NCBI RefSeq assembly: GCF_947507565.1
Contig: NC_089177.1
Location: forward strand, 3,472,001-3,536,000
Direction: 5' to 3'
Origin: Oscarella lobularis
Lineage: Eukaryota; Porifera; Homoscleromorpha; Homosclerophorida; Oscarellidae
Length of the DNA: 64,000 nucleotides
How positions within the stretch are numbered: position 1 is the stretch's first letter; each line of letters opens with the position of its first letter. The position numbers and the translations under genes were made by a program. Shown in pieces: positions 12,104 to 22,245 of this stretch. The notes beneath the pieces were generated by a model. That model had not been told where the DNA came from, did no database searches, and was given only the letters and a program-made list of their open reading frames with translations.

Positions 12104-14209
12104 ATGGATTCTATTTTTCACGAGACGGTGAAGCTCAAACGGGTCGTTTTCTTTTCGATTCTGTGACTCGATGCATGACTTTCAGCAAGAGGGATCTCTT
12201 TGCGCGCAGCACTGTCTCAATTCTTTAGTCCAAGGTCTGAAACGAATAGGGCCCCCCTCCCTCGGACTTCTCGCGAACGATTCACTCTCGCCAGGGCCCT
12301 ACTTCACCGCCGTCGACCTCGGAAACATAGCGAGGGACCTCGACGAAGAAGAACGACAACGAATGGCGGAAGGCGACGTCGAATCGGAGGAATACCAGAA
12401 ATTTCTTCGCGTACGCATCCGGGAGGTCAACGAAGGAAATCACACGAAGAAAAACGTTCATTCTCCAGGAACCGTCTCATAACGTAGACGACAGCGGATT
12501 CTTTTCCGTGCAAGTACTAAGTCAAGCGTTGGCCGTCTGGAATCTTCAACTCATTCCCTACAACAGCCAAGAGGCACAAACAGCTCGAGAAAATCCTCTG
12601 TATGCGTGTAGTAGAGTGCGCTAGGCCTTCCATCGTTATACAATTTTTTCATCCTTTTTTTTTTCTTGGGGATTGACAGTACGGAAAAGGCATTCATCTG
12701 CAATCTCCAAGAGCACTGGCTCGCCGTGCGGAAACTCGGAAGGCAGGTGGTATGGGGGTTATTTGAAGGATTTTAATAGTTGATTTGATATGTCTGCCTC
12801 GCGCGCGGTTCAACACCTGATCGGATTTAACTTTAAAGGTGTTCATATAATTGCGGTTAGAGGAAACTCTTAATTAATTACGCGAGTTAAAGTGATTAGT
12901 GGAGGATGAGATCATCCGTTAGCTAGGATCACGAACGAGATAAGGTTTCCCGTGTTTGCCCAGGTGCATGTTTTTGAAAGTGAACTGGCGTGGTTCGGTT
13001 CCAACTACGTATATTGGCGTTGACCGCTGTGTAAACCCGAAATTATCTCATTGAATTGCTCAATTTGAACCCCCATGATGATGGTTATGCTAAAGGGGGG
13101 TTCTGATTGTCTAAGCGCTCTTTAGTGTCTCGCCTTGCACTCTTCTCTTAAATTGAGGGCTGCAGTTGTTAATTAATTCGTACGAGGGCGGCGTGGACGA
13201 GTTCCTTTACCAATGGGGGGGATTTGTTTTTTCCCCTCAGTGGTTCAATCTCAATTCTTTGCTTTCTGGACCGGAGTTGCTGTCGAATACCTACCTGGGC
13301 TTATTTCTTGCTCAACTTCAGAATGAAGGTCGGATAAAAGAGCGTCTCGTTCTCGAACAAACAATAACGTTTTCCCTTGCCTCTGTGTCTCTTCCCCTAT
13401 CAAGGCTATTCTATATTTGTAGTGAGAGGAGACTTGCCTCCTTGTGAAGCAGACACCGTTCTATCTGTAACGGAAGCAGTGCAAACAGTTCAACCATACG
13501 TTCTAGGAGGCGACGACGACGATGACGATGACGAGGGTCTCGATCGTTCTTCAAGACGTAGACATCGACGTGGTCATCATCATAACAGACAGTATCAGTC
13601 AGAAATCATCTAACCGCCTTATCTTTTAGCCAGGGAAGAGTTGGACGTCGAGAACGACGCCGCATTGAAGAAAGCAATCGAGTTAAGTTTATTAAAAGAT
13701 GGCGACGACGGCGCTAACCAGGCATACAAAGAGAAGGACGAGGAAGAGGAGGCTGAATTGCGAAAAGCTATTGCGTTGAGTTTAGAAACGCCGCTAACGC
13801 CCAAGGACGAAAGCAAAGAGACTTCACCGGAGCTTCTTAGTCCTAAAGCTGTTTCTGACGCGCTCGAGGCTGCTGTGAGAAGCGGTGAAATTAGACTAGA
13901 CTAAGATATAGGGTTACAAAGGGACTCCTTTCTGTAGTGTCCAGTCCCACTGCTTTAGACGATGCTTACGTCGTTCATTCGCTTTCGGGTGACAGTGATA
14001 ATAACGACGACGACGTTTTGAGCGCTGAAGAGACAAAGGACGACGAAGGAGTAGTAAGCGTTTCTAGGATTACAAGGCAAGGTGAGCCTCCTAGACATTC
14101 ATTAACGAACGCGTTGGTTCCTTTTATTAGTTTTGTTCCTATAGTATCGGAGATGACGGAGGAAGAGATGATGGAAATGGCCTTGAAACTGTCTCAGGAT
14201 CCTCAATGA
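12104..14209 (+). CDS. ATXN3: Ataxin-3 deubiquitinase (Josephin domain plus three UIMs)
   Basis: This is a cysteine protease that trims polyubiquitin and works with p97/VCP in protein quality control. Exon 1 (ATG at 12104) encodes MDSIFHET; exon 2 starts at 12186 with QEGSLCAQHCL, so the nucleophile Cys follows as in human ataxin-3. Later exons give GPYFTAVDLGNIARDLDEEERQRMAEG, then NVDDSGFFSVQVLSQAL. The catalytic His is in LQEHWLAVRKLG and the catalytic Asn in WFNLNSLLSGPEL. GYSIFVVRGDLP completes the Josephin fold. Three ubiquitin-interacting motifs follow: around ALKKAIELSL (13650-13700), ELRKAIALSL (13755-13790) and EMMEMALKLSQ (13,150 bases into the 14 kb mark, 14151-14206). There is no polyglutamine tract; a run of aspartates (about 13514-13535) lies in the linker. 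The stop is TGA at 14207-14209. One intron (12747-13240, 494 bp) is far longer than its neighbours. Confidence 0.95.
12747..13240 (+). other. Outlier 494-bp intron of ATXN3 with several hairpin-forming repeats
   Basis: This intron is bounded by GT at 12747 and AG at 13239-13240 and splits the Josephin catalytic region. Nearly all other introns in the window are 40-70 bp. It contains inverted repeats AACACCT/AGGTGTT (about 12809-12843), GGATG/CATCC (about 12903-12918) and a perfect 8-bp stem GAACCCCC/GGGGGTTC (13067-13074 with 13096-13103). No coding frame or recognised RNA gene was found in it. Confidence 0.6.
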
Positions 14210-15523
14210 CAATGATCGGCCATGCAAACCGGTCTGCACGTATTGTTGTGATAGTGTACAGTAGAAGCTGATGGACTTACTCTAGCTCCCAATTAGTGTA
14301 TGTATATTGAGTTGCGCATTTGGTCTGAAAGTTTGCTCTGTGCTATCGAAGATTCTGTTGCTGACACTTCACGAAGCTTGGCGTTAGAGATAATTTAGTG
14401 CGCAGCTGTTGCGCACTGTTCGGTTCCGCCATCAGTAAAGGGGTTTTTCTATATTTGGCTCAGACGTTTGTGGAGCTCTTGCTAACGCGTTCTTATGTAG
14501 ATGTAGATGTAGAGATGGCTCTGAACGTCCTCTGTAATGCAGACAACGATCGCTACGTCCTGCTCATATGAAAAACTTTCTGCTATTTTTCTAAACGGCC
14601 TAATACATACAAAAATCTCGGTTATGCTTTATGTTGCAAAACAGTAAGCCTGTAAGATGACGCATTTTACGCAACTATTTCAATCTTTTGTCATAGTAAG
14701 TGGTTCTATCTGGTTGACGTCTAATCAGGTCACAGGAAAAATTTCTAGTGCAGCCGCGTCACCGTGAGACGGTCAGTTTCCAGCTGACGCGTACGGCATT
14801 TGTGAGGTTACTTGTTTTTGTGGCAGGGTTGGTTGTTTGCGCGAAGCCCGTTTTTTTACGCGATACTGCACCAGTCACGGAATGCGTAGTCAGGCGTGGT
14901 CGGCTAACGTGATGCGAGACTGTGGCCTTAGTCAATAAGGTTTCGCAGTCTCCGTTTATCATCTGTTGTGTTCGCAACGTACACAGACCCCGTACGCATT
15001 GAGCAGTGTCTTCCGGCAGGTTACTCCGAAATTTGGTTCTTTATCTATACTGCGCTAACAATAGCTGACTCAAGTCTGGCACGCATGCATGATGAATCGA
15101 ACTACGTCCGGTCACGTCATGCAAACATCCAATCCAATCTTTATAAACGAGCGGAGGAAAAGCGCGGTTTTTTGGAGTCAATCGAGTCTCCGAGTTGACC
15201 TTTACTGACGGACGAGTAAGGACGGCGCGGACACTCTAGTTAGGCAATTAATTTAATGCATAAAATTATTTTAGTAGCCACATATAGAACGGCTATAAAA
15301 CGAGTCGGTTCTTGAGAGATGCGTCACAGACCTTGGATCGGTAATCGGAAGCTTACATCCGAGTGACTGCATGATCGTCGTCTTCTCTGTGTTTAGGTTA
15401 CCGTTTCACCGCTGACCAGTCATTCGATATCGTCGACTCTACCCATTTGGTCGCAGCTGTTGTTTCGACTTCAGGCACATACAGGTGAGTCCTGAAATAG
15501 CTTAGGTATCACCAAACTCTCAG
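14210..15523. other. Gene-poor intergenic stretch ending at the assembly gap
   Basis: This is the longest span without an assigned gene. It contains a short GTAGAT tandem (about 14500-14515) and two TATA-like boxes, TTTATAAACGAG near 15141 and CTATAAAACGAG at 15293-15304. It also holds a possible exon at 15397-15484. I see no tRNA B-box pattern, no rRNA, and nothing resembling the N-terminal half of BOP1. The longest open frame (14968-15198) matches nothing I know. Confidence 0.5.
15397..15484 (+). other. Possible coding exon of an unassigned gene truncated by the assembly gap
   Basis: The segment is preceded by a pyrimidine-rich stretch ending in AG (15395-15396) and followed by ACAG/gtgagt, an ideal 5' splice site, 39 bp before the Ns. 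One frame is open across all 88 bases, reading YRFTADQSFDIVDSTHLVAA and on. A TATA-like box lies about 100 bp upstream (15293-15300). The product is not recognised and the match to an exon could be chance. Confidence 0.25.
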
Positions 15524-15723
15524 NNNNNNNNNNNNNNNNNNNNNNNNNNNNNNNNNNNNNNNNNNNNNNNNNNNNNNNNNNNNNNNNNNNNNNNNNNNNN
15601 NNNNNNNNNNNNNNNNNNNNNNNNNNNNNNNNNNNNNNNNNNNNNNNNNNNNNNNNNNNNNNNNNNNNNNNNNNNNNNNNNNNNNNNNNNNNNNNNNNNN
15701 NNNNNNNNNNNNNNNNNNNNNNN
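15524..15723. other. Assembly gap (200 N)
   Basis: Exactly 200 ambiguous bases, a round number typical of a placeholder rather than a measured size. The adjacent BOP1 gene lacks its first half, which would need well over 1 kb, so the real gap is probably larger. Confidence 0.98.
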
Positions 15724-15744
15724 GATAGAAATGCGTGTACCTAG

Positions 15745-17495
15745 TTAAATATTGATCCCGACGACTTGATTCCCAAATTACCTAAACCCAAAGACTTGCA
15801 TCCATTCCCTACATCAGAATCGATAGTAAGATCTGCTGGGAAGAGGTCAACTTTCTCTTTTGATACGCGATTCTCGTAGATATATGAAGGTCATAGTAGT
15901 TTAGTACGAAGCATTAGCCTTAGTCCCACAGGCCAGTGGCTCGTTTCCGGTCAGTCAAGCAATCTCTCCCCATTCGCTGCTTTAATTAAAAAATTTTCAT
16001 TTCGAGGTGGGGACGATTGTACGGTGAAATTTTGGGAAGTCGACACTGGGCGATGTACAAAGACAATAGAAACGGATTTCAAGGTGTACAGCGTTGCGTG
16101 GTGCCCCAATCCGTCGGCAATGCTCGTTGCCGTAGCCTGGTTAGCTGAAATTACTAGTATTATGATTGCGATAACAACTCGCTGTTCGCCGTAGTGAGAA
16201 CGATTTGATCGTTATTAATCCTTCGATTGGTAATGCTAATCTTTGTTCGTCGACGGACGTTTTGCTCTCCTCTTATAAGGATAATGATGACGAAGGTAGG
16301 TAATTGAAAGGGGAAGTGCACGTGGAAGAGTTTCACGTTTTTTTAGACTCTTCTCTGATTCAATGGACTTCGTGCAGCGGAAAGGAATTCGAAAAAGGCT
16401 TTCGTATAAGAATTCAACACAAACACGTTTGAAAAATGCGGACTCCGATCACGTGAAATTATTTCTTGTCTTTTTGAAGGGTTTGAAGCAGGTGACTTGG
16501 CATGGAAAAGGAGACTACTTTGCCACTGTCATGCCAGATGGTTCTATTGTTATAATGGCTTTATGGGAACTGTTTTTTTATTCTTTATTAGGCGGTCACG
16601 CTTCTGTATTGATTCATCAGCTATCGAAGCGAAAATCTCAGGTGAGTCAACTCGGGGAAACTAGTTTTATCTTCCAATTTGTTTTGGACAAGAATCCGTT
16701 GAAAAAAATCAAGGGAAAAGTCCAAAAAGTCCTCTTTCATCCGACTCATCCCCACTTCCTTGTTGCTGTACGTAAAAACAAAAAGATTCCTTCGTACGCG
16801 CGACGCGCATAGATCGCATTGTCTCTAGACTCAACAATACGTTCGAATCTATAACTTGGTAAAGCAGGAATTGACTAAGAAACTCGTCACTGGGGTGAAG
16901 TGGATTTCCAGTATGGACGTTCACCCGAAAGGTTTTCCTACGAGTCGATCATAACACAGCAATTCAGCCTAAATTTCCTGTGACAGGCGACAACGTCATT
17001 ATCGGAAGTTACGACCAGCGCTTGTGTTGGTTCGACTTGGACTTGTCTTCTATGCCGTATAAAACTTTGCGGTAGATTTGGACCTAGAAATTGAGCGAAT
17101 AGTACTTATTCGTTTATTTAGTCATCACAAGAAGGCCGTGCGACAAGTTTCTTATCATCGTCGCTATCCTCTTTTTGCTTCTGCAAGCGACGACGGCACC
17201 GTGGTGATTTTTCACGGAATGGTCTACAGGTCAGTCTGCTATTACAAGATACAGGTGTGGACTGTGTGTTAGGAGACTTTCTCTAGCGATCTGATGCAAA
17301 ATCCTCTTATTGTACCTGTGAAAATCCTGCGCGGTCACAAGATAGTAGATCAATTAGGTACATTGTGTTCTACTGTACCATATAAATGGCTCTACTCTCT
17401 TTCTTTCTCTAGGAGTTTTGGATTGCTTGTTTCATCCTTCTCAGCCGTGGATTTTTACTGCAGGAGCAGACAAAATTATCAGACTTTTTACTTAG
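15745..17495 (+). CDS. BOP1: Ribosome biogenesis protein BOP1, C-terminal WD40 half (5' part missing)
   Basis: BOP1 is the WD40 scaffold of the PeBoW complex (PES1-BOP1-WDR12) needed for 28S/5.8S rRNA processing. The first visible exon reads [20 protein letters not shown], the conserved lead-in to the beta-propeller. The following exons give [114 protein letters not shown] and [16 protein letters not shown]. The protein ends IIRLFT before TAG at 17493-17495, matching the family C-terminus (VRLFT). The N-terminal BOP1NT domain, about half of the usual protein, is absent. The sequence just upstream of the 200-N gap does not encode it. Most likely it lies in an underestimated gap; a truncated copy or a misjoin is possible. 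Confidence 0.9.
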
Positions 17496-17634
17496 TTTAG
17501 AAATGTAAACACGAGTCAGATACATGTATCTATCCGGGGCTCGCTTCCCCCACTGCGCAGCGCAGCCAACGCGACCCAATCTCTGTTCGGGATTCCTTCG
17601 CTGTCGCTCCGAATAGGGCGCATCTACGACGAGC

Positions 17635-20600
17635 ATGGAAACAGGTGACCGCTTCGAGACGGAGACGGTTCATCGTGACGACAATCGCTTTTGTAGACGT
17701 TTGCCGCGTTTGTCGAGCGGGCGGAACGGCCGAACGACCTCTATACCATCCGTGCGTGTGCAAAGGCAGCATAAAACACATTCATCAAGACTGGTAAGCA
17801 GCGGCTTTTCGAGGGGGCGTGACTCTTTGGTATCATTCGTCTCGCGCGACAGCCTCGTTCTCTGGCTAAGACACAGCCGAAAAGAGTAAGAAATAAAAGA
17901 AGTAGTCGACTTGTTGTCGTGTTTTCACATAAATCGACGTCTAGATACTGCGAACTATGCAAACACCGATTCTCCTTTCGACCAAGTATACGGGAACAGA
18001 GAGTCGATTTATTTTTTGCAATATTAGAATTTCTAGTCTACGCTGAGAACATGCCGTCGCGATTGCCCGTCACGGACGTGGTGAAGGGCTTCGCGAAAGT
18101 TACGAAAGTGTTCCTGCGATTTTGGCTCCATTATATGATTGTGATTGTCGCCTGGCTCGGCGTCGTTCCGCTTACCGCCTGTACAAAAACGCCATAATTT
18201 AAAAAAAATTCATTTATTCGTACTATTTCCAGGGAGAGTATATAAGAATTTATTTGGAGGCAATCTAGCGTCTGTATTGACTGTCACAATGGATTTATTT
18301 TCCACGTGAAAAAATCGTCCCAGAGAAACGTATTCTTCAATTTTTTTATTAATCTCTTTAGGAATAACATATTGGGCGACTGCGTGAAGGGCTGTTTGGT
18401 GGTCGCCTGCACGCTGTGCGCCTTTATCAGCTTGGTTTGGCTTAGGGAACAGATTCTCCAGGGTGGCGGACCTCAGTGGATGGCGCAAGGCGCTCGCGAG
18501 CCTATAGGCGCCGATCCGCGCTTGATCGAACAGAATCGTCAATGGGTTATGCAGAATCGCGTGCAGATGGGAGATGACGCCGCTGGGGCTCCTATCGCGG
18601 ATGCTGAAGCGCTGATAGAGTACGGTGACGACGCGGAGGAGGAGGAGGGACGAGAGAGAAGAGAGGAGGAGGTGGAAGCTAGTGAGGAAGAGGAGGAAGA
18701 AGACGAAGAGGAAGTTGGCGAAGAAGAAGAAGAGGAAGAGGAGGAAGAGGAAGAGGAGGAGGAGGAGGAGGAGGAGGAGGAGGAAAATGAGGAAAATAAT
18801 GATCAAGTTGAAGAACGTGCTGGAGGTCATGAAAACGAAAGGGGAGAAGGTCTTGCTCGCGAGCCTTTAAACGAAAATGAAGACGGTGGCGATGGAGATG
18901 GTAATAAATAATTAAATAGAAAAAATCGCGATTCGAGATTTCAAGTGTTTTTCCATAGGTGCTGTTCCCTGGAATCCCATGGATCTTGATAGGGCAGCAG
19001 ACGAATTAACTTGGGAAAGAGTACGCCTATAATTCGTAGCATCAACTATAGATATTGGCTTTCATTTAGATGCTTGGCTTGGACGGATCTCTTGCCTTTC
19101 TGGTATAGATATTGTCTATCTATCTATCTATGTATCAAATATTTCTTTCTTTTCCTCAGGAGCACGTTTTTTGGGTGATATCATTAAATACGACATTTAT
19201 TCTTCTCTTTGGTGAGCAGAGTTGTCTGTTCAGTTATGAGAAACTGAGTCACTTTGTACGCAGCCTTCGTTCCGTATCATGCTGGCCGCCTTCTTCTATC
19301 TTGGAGCCCGATCTTAGAGAATGCAGTAAAAAACAAACGATTGCTAACTAAATGAATAAGTGCGACGATTTTCTAGAGCCAAGCGAGTCAGTTCAGGGGA
19401 CTCGTTTTTACTCTAACCGGATATCTGTCTGTTGGCTTTTCTTTATTTCTTTGCTACGTACGTGAGAGAGAGAGAGAGAGAGCAAATGTTTTCATTTATT
19501 GACTATTTGACTACGTTAGGTCGGTCTGAGCCTGTTCAACACGCCCCGATTGCAACGAATCCTCGGAATTCTATACGCAATAATCAAGGTAATTCAATAG
19601 AAATTTTTGTACCGATTTCAGTATACTGGGCCAAGGTGTGTCTTCTAATGATGGTCGAAGTGGGCATTTTTCCCAGTGTTTGTGGTTGGTGGATCGACAT
19701 TTGTTCACTGGTATCGTAAAAATCGATATTTTTGCTACCAAAGCCTTCAGCAGACTTTCTTCCTCAGGATTTCTTTAGCCATTCATTAAAAGAAAGGCTA
19801 GACATATTCAGAGCAGCACCAGGTATGCGAATAAATCTTGCTGCCTCTAAAATCGAATAAAACGGCGTAGGGACGACCATGTTTTTGCACTGGATGGTGG
19901 GAATGGTCTACATCTTCTATTTCGCGTCGTTTGTTGTGCTAGTCCGCGAGGTATTGCACGCGCCTGCAACTGGGCTCCCTTTCCCCGCAGCACGCGTCTT
20001 TTTTTCTCAGATAATTCGACCGGGTGTCCTCTGGTTCTTACGCAATCTCAACGATCCCGATTTTCATCCCGTTCAAGAGGTGAGTAGATTGACTCGTTGC
20101 AATAAGAAAAAAAAACACGGGGCTCTACGGTTTGAGTAGATGATTCAATTGCCGGTCTATCGTCACGCTCGACGTTTTCTTCTTTCATCGGTAGATATGT
20201 CGATAGAGATGGCTCTCAGTTTTGACTAATGTCTCTAGATAATTTTCGGCATGGCTATTCTGATCATTGTCTGGGTTCCGGCGCGGCTCATTTCGACTCT
20301 TTTTCCGGGTTTCCTGCCTTACATTGTCAACAGATCAAGGTAAGGGGGGAGAAACTCAACTGCGAATTTTTTTCCTCTTTGAACGCGACGCTTCAGCGAT
20401 TCGCCTATGAGCGAATTGTCGCTCGAGCTAATTCTTCTCCAAGTCATTCTTCCCGCCATTCTCGAACAGAAGCACACGCGTTCGGTGATTAAAGCCGTCA
20501 TCGAGTATTGGATCCTCGCGATGGCTCGTCTTCTGTTAGTCAAAGAAGAAGAGAAAAGGTCGAGATTTGCGCATAATAGTCTTTTTTTCTTCCCCCCCGC

Positions 20601-22160
20601 GCAGATCCCTCGAATCGTACTTGCTCGGCAAGAAAGCACCAAACGTGAGTCTCAAGAAACGCTCGCTTCCTCCCCCAACACGATTTTTCACTGAAGCAGG
20701 CCACTCAGCCGAATGAGAACGATGCTGAAGACCCCCAGCCTGCCGTCGACGTCGACGGGGGCGATGGCGGCGGCGGCGATGGCGGCGGCGGCGATGGCGG
20801 CGAAGCTCCAAATCCGCCTGGCCAAGGGCTAGGCGACGATGTCCATGCTCATTTGGCATTTCAACCGCAGGGGCGCGACTTCGTTGCCTTTGAGCCCTAC
20901 CAACGTCCTTCTTTTTTTCCTCTAAGGGTAAGTAACTGTAGCAATAGAGCAGCTAGCTATATAGACAATTTCTTTTCCTGATTTGTTTTCTGACTGCAGG
21001 TCGTTTGTCTCGTGACTCTAATGGCCTTATCCTTTGTTGCCGTGAGCATGTTCTTGTTGACAGTGCCAGGTGAAGATGACCGTCGAATGGTTTCCTTTTT
21101 TTAGTGCGATTTTTATTTTTTTACAGTCGCCTCTGGCCGCATCGTTCTCCGGCTCTGGTTCGGTCTTTCGAATCTCCACGAAGTCTACACGTCGGCGACC
21201 GGACTCTATTTCATTTGGCTCACGACGAGAGTGTGCTGTTCGTTTTGGGACTGGATTCCGCAAGGAATTCAAGTCGTTCGAGATAACATGGCGTCGTTTC
21301 TAATCAAGGTACGTCCCAGCGAGACGAGGCTCGCAGTATAAAAGAATATTTTCCTCCTCGTAAGGCGTCGAAGGTCATCATCGCGTTTCTGCCTCTTGGC
21401 ATTGCGATTCCATTTCTTATGGGATTCTCCTTTGAACTTGTCTTTGTCGTTCCTCTTCGCGTTCCTCTGTACCAAAGCCCAGTCTACTTTTTCGTACAGG
21501 TAACGGGTGCCTCGATTCGCTTCTCTTTATATTTCTCACACGCGACGAGTATAGGATTGGGCTGTGGGCATTCTTCTGCTCAAAATTTTTTGCGCGATTG
21601 TCATGCTCGGTCAAAATAACCGACTCAAGCAGGTCATAGAACAGGTATTTTGAACGTATAAAGGTAAAAAAACGAGAAGGCACGTTGAATTTGCTGCTTT
21701 AGGTTTACCAAGATGGCTTTGTCAATTTGAGACTAAGATTCTTGCTGACCAAACTTGCCCTTCCTATCCTCACTGTGCTCCTATTGATTCTCTGCGTGCC
21801 TTACGTCATTTCGGTGGGCATTCTTCCCATGACCAGTGAGCGCTTTGCGTGCGTGTATATTTAATTAAACTAATTGAAAATTCAATTTTGTTGCAGAAAT
21901 ATCCGAAGAAGTACAGAATTTCATCTATCGACGAATTTACCCGTATCTATTCATCGTTTTCGTGCTGACGAGCGTGGTCGCCTTTCACGTCAAGCGACTG
22001 GGCAATTTCTTCAGTCACATAAGAAACGATAAGTAGGGGTTCAGCCCAGCCAGCCAAAAAAAGCGCATCAATAACGCATCTTTGCTTCAGGTATCTCGTA
22101 GGAAAGGAGCTTGTCAACTATCAAGGCAACGGTAGCACGGTAAAAGAGCAACAATCGTAA
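17635..22160 (+). CDS. MARCHF6: MARCHF6 (TEB4/Doa10) ER membrane RING-CH ubiquitin ligase
   Basis: This is a multi-pass ER ligase for ER-associated degradation, including sterol-pathway enzymes. The tiny first exon encodes METD and splices to VCRVCRAGGTAERPL. The C4HC3 RING-CH finger is complete: CRVC, HPCVCKGS, HIHQDC and YCELCKHRF. MPSRLPVTDV starts the membrane part. Family landmarks follow in order: VACTLCAFISLVWLREQI, RAADELTWERMLGLDGSL, EHVFWVISLNTTFILLF, GWWIDICSL, FLHWMVGMVYIFYFASF, RPGVLWFLRNLNDPDF, LSLELILLQVILPAILEQ, and RVPLYQSP near 21460. The C-terminal RRIYPYLFIVFVL and KYLVGKELVNYQ complete it. The stop is TAA at 22158-22160. Odd points are a long glutamate run (about 18640-18785) and a GDGGG repeat (about 20757-20800), both in cytosolic loops. 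Confidence 0.95.
18636..18787 (+). repeat. Glutamate-coding low-complexity tract in MARCHF6
   Basis: An imperfect GAG/GAA run of about 150 bp encodes more than 40 acidic residues almost without interruption, within the cytosolic loop that follows the first membrane pair. Human MARCHF6 also has an acidic segment here, but as I recall it a shorter one. Such repeats are prone to length polymorphism. Confidence 0.85.
19464..19482 (+). repeat. (GA)n microsatellite in a MARCHF6 intron
   Basis: About nine to ten GA units directly follow a GT donor-like site. A short TCTA tandem lies nearby at about 19113-19132. Confidence 0.8.
20757..20802 (+). repeat. 15-bp tandem repeat coding Gly/Asp in MARCHF6
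   Basis: Three copies of a GCGATGGCGGCGGCG-type unit encode Gly-rich segments with regularly spaced Asp, in a loop between membrane segments. It looks like replication slippage. Confidence 0.8.
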
Positions 22161-22245
22161 AAATCGTTGTCTCCCTATTCGGTTCTATTCTAATAATTTC
22201 TTAATCCAAAAGACGTTACGTTTACGTAGGCGTAGTATTTGCGTT

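Noticed and set aside
14968-15198. 76-codon open frame as the missing N-terminus of BOP1
   Set aside because: Its sequence has no similarity to the BOP1 N-terminal domain, and it has no splice junctions leading toward the gap.
14210-15523. tRNA or other small RNA genes in the gene-poor stretch
   Set aside because: No A-box/B-box pair or cloverleaf could be found by eye, and nothing resembles a U-snRNA or 5S gene.
18210-18830. 206-codon minus-strand frame with a poly-Leu start in MARCHF6
   Set aside because: It is antisense to the acidic tract of a clearly assigned gene.
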